Positions 6,473-11,506 of a stretch of 11,506 bases of DNA are shown in pieces. Below the pieces are notes generated by a model. The model had not been told where the DNA came from. It worked only from the letters and a program-made list of their open reading frames with translations, and did no database searches. Position 1 is the first letter of the stretch. Every line of letters begins with the position of its first letter. Origin of the DNA: JANNGZ01 sp031404155 (GTDB lineage Bacteria > Pseudomonadota > Gammaproteobacteria > Burkholderiales > Burkholderiaceae_C); assembly GCA_031404155.1 (NCBI GenBank), contig JANNGZ010000209.1:1-11506 (forward strand). Direction: 5' to 3'. The position numbers were made by a program, and so were the translations under genes.

Positions 6473-6501
6473 ATTGTATTACGCTGTGCGTAACATGACA
6501 A
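6473..6501 (-). promoter_or_regulatory. Sigma-70 promoter of higBA
   Basis: Read on the minus strand: -35 TTGTCA (6501-6496), exactly 17 bp spacer, -10 TACAAT (6478-6473). Each box differs from consensus by one base. Transcription should start about 6-8 nt after the -10, that is at or within a base or two of ATG 6466. Confidence 0.75.
6479..6493. promoter_or_regulatory. Probable HigA operator, TTACGC-TGT-GCGTAA
   Basis: A perfect 6-bp inverted repeat with a 3-bp centre lies entirely inside the promoter spacer. HigA-family antitoxins repress by binding such palindromes over their own promoter, so this is the expected autoregulatory site. Binding is inferred. Confidence 0.65.
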
Positions 6502-6671
6502 GCCAAGCGGCCCAAGTAGAGCTGCCACTGCGTCGTGACTTTCGTCTTGCCGCGCAGCGTGAAGCGCCTCATGCAGTAAGCGCTCGATGAACTGCTCCCG
6601 GCAGGGCGATGACGCGCTTGGCGCCCGAGTCGTCGCCGCGCACGCGCAGCAGCAACCGGCGCGCGCCGGGT
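6502..6671. other. Non-coding or remnant DNA upstream of higBA
   Basis: No supportable gene. On the minus strand one frame reads RRLLLRVRGDD, SGAKRVIALPGAV before a stop at about 6572-6574, which may be the remnant of the coding sequence lost from the truncated gene at 6672-6821 or of something else. I do not recognise it. Confidence 0.35.
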
Positions 6672-6821
6672 CTACTGGTGGGTGTCGATTTCGTTGCCGA
6701 AGACAAACGAAAACGGCGCCTCGTGTTGCCGCCAGGGGTACATGTCGGCGGCGCGAGCCGCGGCCATGCCAGAGAGCGCGAGTGTGGCGCTCAACAGAAC
6801 CAGAATCGGCTTGGGCACCAT
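6672..6821 (-). pseudogene. Truncated gene for a secreted protein (signal peptide plus about 25 residues)
   Basis: Minus-strand ATG 6821 is preceded by TGGAG at good spacing and opens a clear Sec signal peptide: MVPKPILVLLSATLALSG followed by MAAARA, cleavage expected after residue 24 (ARA|AD). The mature part is DMYPWRQHEAPFSFVFGNEI, then DTHQ and TAG. I believe similar N termini with FGNEIDTHQ occur in longer periplasmic proteins of Burkholderiales in which the next residues are Q-T-R; here the next codons read TAG-ACC-CGG (stop-T-R), consistent with a CAG-to-TAG nonsense change. Nothing family-like follows, so there is also a downstream deletion or frameshift. The peptide could be exported as it stands, but I favour a broken gene. 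Function unknown. Confidence 0.45.
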
Positions 6822-7165
6822 CGTGACTCCAGGGTCGTGGGCCGCGCTGCGCGCACGCCGGTTTGCTTGCCGGCTCGGCGTCGCATCAAGCCTGGGGACT
6901 GTGTTGCGGCCGATGCGGTGGGCGGGCTTTGATCCATCGCAAGGCAAACGGTGATGCGCGTGCGCCGCCGCATCGAGCCTGCCTGGGCAGCGCAGGCTTG
7001 TGCGGCTTCGCGCCTAGGCACGCCAGCATGGGTGCCCTGAACCGCTTTGCCGCCAAGCCCTTCCGCTGCCGACGCGTCGCTCGACGAATGCACTGGCGAC
7101 GAAGGGAACTCTGAGCGCAAGCGCGCGAGCGTTCACTGCACTCAAATCGCGATCGTTCAAGTGTT
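6822..7165. other. Stretch without a supportable gene; possible 5' regulatory region
   Basis: No frame gives a recognisable protein. The left part is the upstream region of the truncated secreted gene. It contains a Crp/Fnr-type TTG-N8-CAA motif (6929-6942) and a hairpin GCCTGC/GCAGGC (6977-6982, 6992-6997). The right part runs into the type III restriction remnant with no start codon of its own. Confidence 0.45.
6929..6942. promoter_or_regulatory. Possible Crp/Fnr-family binding site
   Basis: TTGATCCATCGCAA fits TTG-N8-CAA, and its left half is the perfect FNR half-site TTGAT; the right half (CGCAA) departs from ATCAA at two bases. It lies about 110 bp upstream of the truncated secreted-protein start. 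A single 14-bp match in an 11-kb window can arise by chance. Confidence 0.25.
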
Positions 7166-7491
7166 GATCTGGTCAAACCGGAAGGTCAGTTCGAGCCGAC
7201 GAAGGTCCGCGCGAAGGATGTCGAAACGACCCATCCGACCTACAAGGACCATTTGCTTTGCGACGCACAGGGCAACTACCCGGTGGAACTGAACCGCTGG
7301 GAAGCGAAGGTGGTCGAGACCGAGATGAAGCGCCAGGGCTTTGGCTTTTGGTACCGCAATCCGCAACAGCCGGGCAGTCATCGCTCGGCATTGCTTACCG
7401 TTCCGGCGAGCAGTACGGGATCGTTCGGCCGGACTTTATCTTCTTTGCCACTGCGGCGGCTGGGACCGTCGTGGCTGACATCGTCGATCCT
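7166..7491 (+). pseudogene. C-terminal fragment of a type III restriction/DEAD-box helicase-like protein, frameshifted
   Basis: Frame 2 reads DLVKPEGQFEPTKVRAKDVE, THPTYKDHLLCDAQGNYPVE, LNRWEAKVVETEMKRQGFGF and WYRNPQQPG. The sense then moves to frame 1 at C 7375: QSSLGIAYRSGEQYGIVRPD, FIFFATAAAGTVVADIVDP. One missing C in GGC(C)AGTC explains the shift. The protein resembles the last part of large type III restriction/helicase proteins, where RPDFIFF and ADIVDP belong to a nuclease-like segment. Everything upstream (the helicase core) and everything after DIVDP is gone: the frame ends in unrelated codons at TGA 7525-7527. No start codon or ribosome binding site serves it. It is a dead remnant of a defence or helicase locus. 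The exact subfamily is uncertain. Confidence 0.7.
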
Positions 7492-7557
7492 AGCGCCGCC
7501 CCGCGCCGCTCGAAGGTGCCGGCGTGATGTGCAAGGCTGGCCCGCGCCGCCGCCGCT

Positions 7558-8829
7558 TCAGCGTGATGGCGGCGTCTGCGCCAGCCAAGTCGCCGCCCCC
7601 TGCCCCGCCACCAGCCCGCTGGCCAAGCTCGCGTTGAGCAAGTAGCCGCCGGTGGGCGCCTCCCAGTCGAGCATCTCGCCGGCGCAGAAGACGCCGGGCA
7701 ACGCGGTCAACATCAGCGCGCGGTCCATCGCCTCGAAGCGCACGCCGCCGGCGGTGCTGATCGCTTCGGCCAGCGGTCTCGCGGCCACCAAGGTCAGCGG
7801 CAGCGCTTTGATCGTGGCGGCGAGTGCCGCCGCATCGTTGATGCGTTCGCGGCCGAGCACCTCGTGCAGCAGCGCTGCTTTGACGCCGTCGATGCCGAGG
7901 CGTGATTTCAGGTGCGTGGCGAGCGAGCGGCTGCCGCGAGGGCGCTTCACTTCGGCGAGCACGAAGGTGGCGTCGCGGTCGGGCAGCAGGTCGAGCGTGA
8001 GCGTGGCCTCGCCCTTCGCCTCGATTTCGTCGCGCAGCGCGGCCGAAAACGCGTAGACCAGGCTGCCCTCGATGCCGCTTTCGGTGACCACGAACTCGCC
8101 TTGGGTGCGCACGTGCGCGGCAGCTTCGCCATGGCTGATCGCCACCGGCTTCACCGGCTTGCCGGCGCAGCGCTCGCGCAGGTGCGCGCTCCAGCCGCCG
8201 CGCACATAGAAGCCGCAGTTGGCGGGTTTCAGCGGTGCGATGTCCACACCGCGCGCCGCCAGCAGCGGCAGCCACGCACCGTCGGAGCCCAGGCGCGGCC
8301 AACTCGCGCCACCGAGCGCCAACACGGTGGCGCTGGCCTGCACTTCGTGCTCACCGGCCGCGTTGGCGAAGCACAGCGCGCCGCCAGCGCCGAAGCCGAG
8401 CCAGCGCTGGCGCATATGAAAGCGCACCCCTTGTTCGCGCAGCCGGCGCAGCCAGGCCCGCAGCAGCGGCGCGGCTTTCAGGTCGCGCGGGAAGACGCGG
8501 CCCGAGGTGCCAATGAAGGTGTCGAGCCCCAAGCCGCGCACCCACTCGCGCAGCCTGTCGGGGTTGAAGGTTTCGAGCAGCGGTTCGATCTTTGCGCGCC
8601 GTGCGCCATAGCGCGACAGGAACGTGTCGCGGCCCTCCGAGTGGGTGAGGTTCAAACCGCCCTTGCCGGCGAGCAGGAACTTGCGGCCCACCGAAGGCAT
8701 GGTGTCGAAGAGGTCGACCCGCCGGCCGGCCTGGGCCAGCACCTCGGCGGCCATCAGGCCGGCCGGGCCACCACCCACCACCACCGCGTCGAGCGATGAT
8801 CGATCGGCGCTGGTGGGAGTGTCGGCCAT
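7558..8829 (-). CDS. FAD-dependent flavoprotein of the PP_4765 type (HI0933/BaiN-like superfamily)
   Basis: A 423-residue cytosolic flavoprotein, full length for the family. The N terminus has the dinucleotide-binding fold VVVGGGPAG (GGGPAG at residues 19-24), then SVGRKFLLAGKGGLNLTHSE (about 46-65), the loop that marks HI0933-like proteins, and IGTSGRVFPRDLKAAPLLRA. The C terminus closes the FAD site with CAGEMLDWEAPTGGYLL (about 382-398). That pattern fits the PP_4765 subfamily better than bile-acid BaiN. The reaction is unknown; relatives are called NAD(P)/FAD-dependent oxidoreductases. I chose ATG 8829 because the reading frame upstream covers only repeats and has no family sequence; no clear ribosome binding site precedes it. 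The gene is divergent from the DUF1223 gene across a 177-bp gap with three decamer repeats. Confidence 0.9.
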   Translation of the reverse strand: MADTPTSADRSSLDAVVVGGGPAGLMAAEVLAQAGRRVDLFDTMPSVGRKFLLAGKGGLNLTHSEGRDTFLSRYGARRAKIEPLLETFNPDRLREWVRGLGLDTFIGTSGRVFPRDLKAAPLLRAWLRRLREQGVRFHMRQRWLGFGAGGALCFANAAGEHEVQASATVLALGGASWPRLGSDGAWLPLLAARGVDIAPLKPANCGFYVRGGWSAHLRERCAGKPVKPVAISHGEAAAHVRTQGEFVVTESGIEGSLVYAFSAALRDEIEAKGEATLTLDLLPDRDATFVLAEVKRPRGSRSLATHLKSRLGIDGVKAALLHEVLGRERINDAAALAATIKALPLTLVAARPLAEAISTAGGVRFEAMDRALMLTALPGVFCAGEMLDWEAPTGGYLLNASLASGLVAGQGAATWLAQTPPSR

Positions 8830-9006
8830 GGGGCGCGCAGTGTGACACGCGGGCCCGTGATGCCAGACCCGCATGCAGACCCGCAAACCAGACCCGCAAA
8901 CACGACTCGAAGACCCCATGCGCCAGCAAGCTGCGCCAAGATCGGGACGTGTTGTAAGCCGCCGCCGCAGCACGCGACCTAGGCCCCATCGCCCCACGGA
9001 GTTCCG
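8830..9006. promoter_or_regulatory. Divergent intergenic region between flavoprotein and DUF1223 genes
   Basis: A 177-bp gap that must contain the promoters of both genes. I see three decamer repeats near the flavoprotein side and GGAG (8998-9001) before the DUF1223 start. No sigma-70 boxes close to consensus were found on either strand. Confidence 0.4.
8864..8898. repeat. Three tandem copies of CAGACCCGCA
   Basis: Exact copies at 8864-8873, 8876-8885 and 8889-8898, with 12- and 13-bp periods. They lie 35 to 70 bp upstream of the flavoprotein ATG (8829) and could be tandem regulator sites on roughly one face of the helix, or a small replication-slippage array. Confidence 0.7.
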
Positions 9007-9801
9007 ATGCGCATGCCTTCCTTCGTTCGAACCGCCTTGCTGCTTGCCGCAATGCCACTCGCGGCGATCACACCTGCCTTGGCGCAACCCGTGGTGCAAA
9101 CCTCCGCGCCATGCAGCGCGAAGTCCGCCGGGCCGGCACCTGCGGTGGTCGAGCTCTACACCTCGGAAGGTTGCAGCTCGTGCCCACCCGCCGACCGCTG
9201 GCTGTCGCAGCTCAAGGGGCGCAACGACGTGATCGCGCTGGCCTTCCATGTGAGCTACTGGGACCGCCTCGGTTGGCCCGACCGCTTCGCTTCGCCGGCA
9301 CTCACCCAACGCCAGGAAGCCCTGCGCGACCGCCACGGCGCGCGCTACGTGTACACGCCGCAGGTGGTGGTGGACGGGCGCGACACGCCGGGCTGGCAGG
9401 GTTGGCGCGCGCCCGCGTCGAGCACCCGCGCCGCGAGCCCGGTGAGCCTGCAGCTCGCGCGCACACCCGCGGGTGTCGAGGCCGTGGTGCAGGCCGCATC
9501 GCCGGGCGCCGCGGCCACTCCGGGCGCGCCCGTGCGGCTGGCGGCCTACTGGGTGGTGCTCGAAGACGGGCACAGCTCGGCGGTGAAGGCCGGAGAGAAC
9601 GCCGGCGAGACGCTCAAGCATGACCATGTGGTGCGCGCCTACCGCCCGGTGCCGGGATGGCGCAACGATGGCACAGCGCAACGGCTGGTGTTCGACGATC
9701 GCACCGCGTCACCCGCCGGCACATTCGCACGCCGTGTGTTGCTGGTGGTGAGCGACGAGCAGACCGGTCTGCCCTTGCAGGCGCTGGCGCTGGCCTGCTG
9801 A
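9007..9801 (+). CDS. Secreted DUF1223 family protein, thioredoxin-like fold
   Basis: A 264-residue protein with a Sec signal peptide (residues 1-26, cleavage at ALA|Q) and a thioredoxin-like domain: VVELYTSEGCSSCPPADRWL with the CxxC pair C56 and C59, then VIALAFHVSYWDRLGWPDRF, YVYTPQVVVDGRD, and a C-terminal beta-rich region containing AYWVVLED and HDHVVRAYRPV. These are the hallmarks of DUF1223. The CxxC in an exported protein suggests thiol redox work in the periplasm, but no activity is established that I know of. GGAG at 8998-9001 lies 5 nt before ATG 9007; ATG 9013 is an alternative. It precedes the TPR lipoprotein gene in the same direction with a 108-bp gap, so co-transcription is possible but not certain. 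Confidence 0.92.
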   Translation: MRMPSFVRTALLLAAMPLAAITPALAQPVVQTSAPCSAKSAGPAPAVVELYTSEGCSSCPPADRWLSQLKGRNDVIALAFHVSYWDRLGWPDRFASPALTQRQEALRDRHGARYVYTPQVVVDGRDTPGWQGWRAPASSTRAASPVSLQLARTPAGVEAVVQAASPGAAATPGAPVRLAAYWVVLEDGHSSAVKAGENAGETLKHDHVVRAYRPVPGWRNDGTAQRLVFDDRTASPAGTFARRVLLVVSDEQTGLPLQALALAC

Positions 9802-9810
9802 AACGTCGAA

Positions 9811-9829
9811 GCAGCCAAGTGATGGCTGC
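9811..9829 (+). repeat. Hairpin after the DUF1223 gene
   Basis: GCAGCCA and TGGCTGC form a perfect 7-bp stem around AGTGA, 9 nt after the stop codon. A TTTT run appears only 12 nt later (9842-9845), too far for a standard intrinsic terminator. It may protect the 3' end of the message or attenuate read-through into the lipoprotein gene. Confidence 0.4.
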
Positions 9830-9909
9830 AATCCCGATGCCTTTTCTCGAGCGCCGGCGTAGCATTTGATGCGCAGCGCGCACCCTCGCCGCGCCGCGGA
9901 GGCACGCCG

Positions 9910-11067
9910 ATGAACACGCGCTGGACGCTTCTGTTTTGCACCGCGCTGTTCGTGGGCTGCGCCAGCACACCGCCCGCGCCGCCACCGGTGGACGGCCTCT
10001 TTCGCGACGCCCAATTCCAGGCGCCGGCGCAACCGGTCGACACCAGCCAGCTCTTCGTGCTCAACGCGGCGATGCAGCGCTTTCTCGACACCGAGGTGGC
10101 GCCCAAGGTGCGCGCCCGCGGGCCGCACAAGGCGCTGGTGGACATGCTCTACGCCAGGGGCGAACTCAAGCTCGAGTACGACGCCACCACCACGCGCACC
10201 GCGGCGCAGGCCTTCGAGGCGCGCGCGGGCAACTGCCTGTCGCTGGTGATCATGACCGCGGCCTTCGCCAAGGCGCTGGACGTGCCGGTGGCGTTCCAGT
10301 CGGTGCGGATCGACGATGTCTGGAGCCGCAGCGGCAACCTCTACCTGCTCAGCGGCCATGTCAACCTGACCCTCGGCCACCGGCCGAGCGACATACGCAC
10401 CGCGCGCAGCATCCACCGCGAACTGACGATCGACTTCGTGCCGCCTGAAGACCTGCGCCGCGCGCGTACCTCGCACCTCAACGAGCGCACCATCGTTGCG
10501 ATGTACCTCAACAACCGCGCCGCCGAGTCGCTGGTGAGCGGCCAGCTCGACGAGGCCTACTGGTGGGCACGCGAGGCGGTGAAGCAGGATCCGAGGTTCA
10601 TCAGCGCCTACAACACACTCGGCGTGGTCTACACCCGAGCCGGCCACGCCGAAGCGGCCGTCGACGTGCTGGAGCAAGCGCTGGCGATCGAGCCGCGCAA
10701 CACGCGGGTGCTCTACAACCTGGCCCGGCTGCAGCGCCAGGTGGGCCAGACCGAGCGGGCGCAGGAGCTGCTGCGGCGCCTGGCAGCGTTGGAGCCGGTG
10801 CCGCCCTTCCACTACTTCGAACAAGGCCAGGCGGCGATGCGCAATGGCGACTACCGTGCCGCGCGGGACTGGTTTGCCAAGGAAGTGAAGCGCGCCGACT
10901 ACTACCACGAGTTCCACTTCTGGCTCGCGCTGGCGAACTTCCATCTCGGTGAACTGGCGCAGGCGCGCAAGCACATGACGCTGGCCGTGGAGAGCAGCAC
11001 CAGCAGCGACGACCAGCAGCGCTACTCGGCCAAGCTGAACCAGTTGCGCGCGACGCGGCAACGCTGA
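9910..11067 (+). CDS. Lipoprotein with transglutaminase-like domain and TPR repeats
   Basis: A 385-residue exported lipoprotein. The signal peptide ends at a lipobox FVGC with lipidated C17, followed by a Pro-rich linker. Residues ~45-185 look like a transglutaminase/protease-like fold: ARAGNCLSLVIM with C109, LLSGHVNLTLG with H150 and LTIDFVPP with D175, in the order and rough spacing of the Cys-His-Asp triad. Residues ~195-363 hold about five TPR units, for example AYNTLGVVYTRAGHAEAAVD and RVLYNLARLQRQVGQTERAQ. GGAGG at 9898-9902, 7 nt from the ATG, is a strong ribosome binding site. A membrane-anchored periplasmic peptidase or amidase-like enzyme with a protein-docking tail is plausible; this is inference, since many such domains are inactive. 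Neighbouring genes give no clear pathway. Confidence 0.9.
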   Translation: MNTRWTLLFCTALFVGCASTPPAPPPVDGLFRDAQFQAPAQPVDTSQLFVLNAAMQRFLDTEVAPKVRARGPHKALVDMLYARGELKLEYDATTTRTAAQAFEARAGNCLSLVIMTAAFAKALDVPVAFQSVRIDDVWSRSGNLYLLSGHVNLTLGHRPSDIRTARSIHRELTIDFVPPEDLRRARTSHLNERTIVAMYLNNRAAESLVSGQLDEAYWWAREAVKQDPRFISAYNTLGVVYTRAGHAEAAVDVLEQALAIEPRNTRVLYNLARLQRQVGQTERAQELLRRLAALEPVPPFHYFEQGQAAMRNGDYRAARDWFAKEVKRADYYHEFHFWLALANFHLGELAQARKHMTLAVESSTSSDDQQRYSAKLNQLRATRQR

Positions 11068-11171
11068 GCCGCTCCCTCGTTAAATCGTGCGGATGCAAGC
11101 GGGCCAAGCAGCCGCGCCCCCCACATCAGGCTCGCACGAGCCGAGGAGAGCGGGCGACCGGCTCCGTTCAT

Positions 11172-11193
11172 GCCCGGGGGCAGAGCCCCGGGC
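11172..11193. repeat. 8-bp GC hairpin
   Basis: GCCCGGGG (11172-11179) pairs with CCCCGGGC (11186-11193) over a 6-nt loop GCAGAG. Confidence 0.7.
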
Positions 11194-11203
11194 GCTCGCC
11201 AGG

Positions 11204-11230
11204 CACAAACCGTCCACTGGACGGTTTGTG
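11204..11230. repeat. 12-bp perfect hairpin, REP-like
   Basis: CACAAACCGTCC and GGACGGTTTGTG flank the 3-nt loop ACT. It is the most stable short hairpin in the window and resembles the palindromes dispersed between genes in Burkholderiales. No T-run follows on either strand. Confidence 0.75.
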
Positions 11231-11258
11231 TCCGGGCTCGCTCCCCCGGCCGGGCTGC

Positions 11259-11305
11259 GCCCGCCCTCCTCCTTTACTTCACTGCGCCGGTCGCCCGCCC
11301 TCCTC
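11259..11305. repeat. 13-bp direct repeat GCCCGCCCTCCTC
   Basis: Exact copies at 11259-11271 and 11293-11305, period 34 bp. The second lies in the right 24-bp arm, so the left arm could pair with either copy, giving two competing structures. Confidence 0.65.
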
Positions 11306-11400
11306 GGCTGTTCACCGTCGCGTCCCTTTCGAACGGTACGAACAGTCACCTCGGTGGCCAGAGTAAAGCCGGCTGTGGCGGTGTGTGCAGCGAAGTAAAG
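11272..11400 (-). repeat. 14-bp inverted repeat interleaved with the 24-bp pair
   Basis: CTTTACTTCACTGC (11272-11285) is complementary to GCAGCGAAGTAAAG (11387-11400) at 13 of 14 positions; the exception is A-C on the plus strand and a U-G wobble on the minus strand. The left copy abuts the right 24-bp arm with no spacer. Confidence 0.65.
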
Positions 11401-11415
11401 ACACCGTTGTGTTTG

Positions 11416-11506
11416 TCAAGCAGCGGCAGGCTTTCGATGTTTGGGATCGAAGGGCTTTCCTGATCTGAGGACCCCGTATGCGATGGCCAGCAGCTTGTGC
11501 ATGCAG
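11416..11506 (-). mobile_element. IS110-family transposase (DEDD recombinase), last 29 codons
   Basis: Reading the minus strand from the right edge gives CMHKLLAIAYGVLRSGKPFD followed by PKHRKPAAA and TGA (11416-11418). The pattern KLL-x-IAYGVL-x-SGKPFDP is the usual C terminus of IS110/IS1111/IS116 transposases, ending the Transposase_20 domain. The catalytic DEDD residues and the serine lie outside the window. The DNA 3' of the stop (below 11416) should include the right end of the element, but I see no obvious boundary. In this family a structured bridge RNA is encoded in a terminal non-coding region, on the 3' side in the IS1111 group. Too little protein is present to say which group it is. 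Confidence 0.72.

Larger units (their letters stand above)
11139..11309 (-). repeat. Large inverted repeat (24-bp arms, 23 of 24 matched) with nested hairpins
   Basis: Arms 11139-11162 and 11286-11309 are complementary except at one position, which is A opposite C on the plus strand but U opposite G on the minus strand. Inside lie an 8-bp hairpin (11172-11193), a 12-bp hairpin (11204-11230) and a 5-bp hairpin CGGGC-TGC-GCCCG (11251-11263). It is either a complex palindromic intergenic repeat or a structured RNA read on the minus strand from the adjacent transposase. Confidence 0.75.

Noticed and set aside
7500..7550. 10-bp direct repeat CCCGCGCCGC (7500-7509 and 7541-7550) as a target-site duplication
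   Set aside because: Low-complexity GC sequence; copies this short are expected by chance in this composition, and no element lies between them.
8830..9681. Extension of the flavoprotein frame far upstream on the minus strand
   Set aside because: The frame stays open through the DUF1223 gene only because of codon bias. The family N terminus begins at the ATG at 8829, and the upstream translation is not conserved-looking.
11139..11400. CRISPR array
   Set aside because: The repeats here are inverted pairs and one two-copy direct repeat, with no regular repeat-spacer unit and no cas genes in the window.
11087..11463. Open frames on both strands through the repeat region after the TPR lipoprotein
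   Set aside because: Translations are Pro-, Arg- and Ala-rich, follow the palindromes, and have no ribosome binding sites or family resemblance.

Overview
This is a high-GC segment of a betaproteobacterial chromosome, most likely Burkholderiales of the Rubrivivax/Leptothrix/Ideonella kind. The evidence is strong G/C third-position bias in every intact gene, a Bug-family solute receptor next to acyl-CoA genes, and GC-rich palindromic intergenic repeats. The assignment is by gene content and style only.

Left block (1-2463, + strand): the 3' end of a Bug/TctC periplasmic receptor, a family III CoA-transferase (CaiB/BaiF) with its catalytic Asp at residue 169, and an HMG-CoA-lyase-type enzyme with all expected metal and catalytic residues. 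The three are tightly packed (10-nt gap, then an ATGA overlap). They look like one catabolic cassette: uptake of an organic acid, CoA activation, and C-C cleavage. A palindromic repeat that starts at the CoA-transferase stop codon is translated as an N-terminal extension of the lyase.

Decayed stretch (2464-3418): no intact gene. It holds hairpins, a possible tiny membrane ORF, and a ferritin-like gene that has lost its N terminus and carries a one-base insertion. The start of a further gene follows it with a good ribosome binding site but no body.

Repair gene (3419-5827, +): a large XPD/DinG-type iron-sulfur helicase fused to an N-terminal PD-(D/E)XK nuclease domain.

Accessory stretch (5866-7527): a HigB/HigA toxin-antitoxin pair on the minus strand whose promoter, operator and probably leaderless start are readable; a truncated secreted protein; and a frameshifted C-terminal scrap of a type III restriction/helicase protein. 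Together these look like debris of inserted and decayed DNA.

Right block (7558-11067): a PP_4765-type flavoprotein (-), divergent from a secreted DUF1223 thioredoxin-like protein (+), followed by a lipoprotein combining a transglutaminase-like domain with TPR repeats (+). Three tandem decamers lie in the divergent promoter region.

Right edge (11068-11506): a dense nest of inverted repeats, then the last 29 codons of an IS110-family transposase on the minus strand. Two long complementary arm pairs interleave in pseudoknot order, and both of their single mismatches become G-U wobbles only on the transposase's strand. This is the most interesting unexplained structure in the window.
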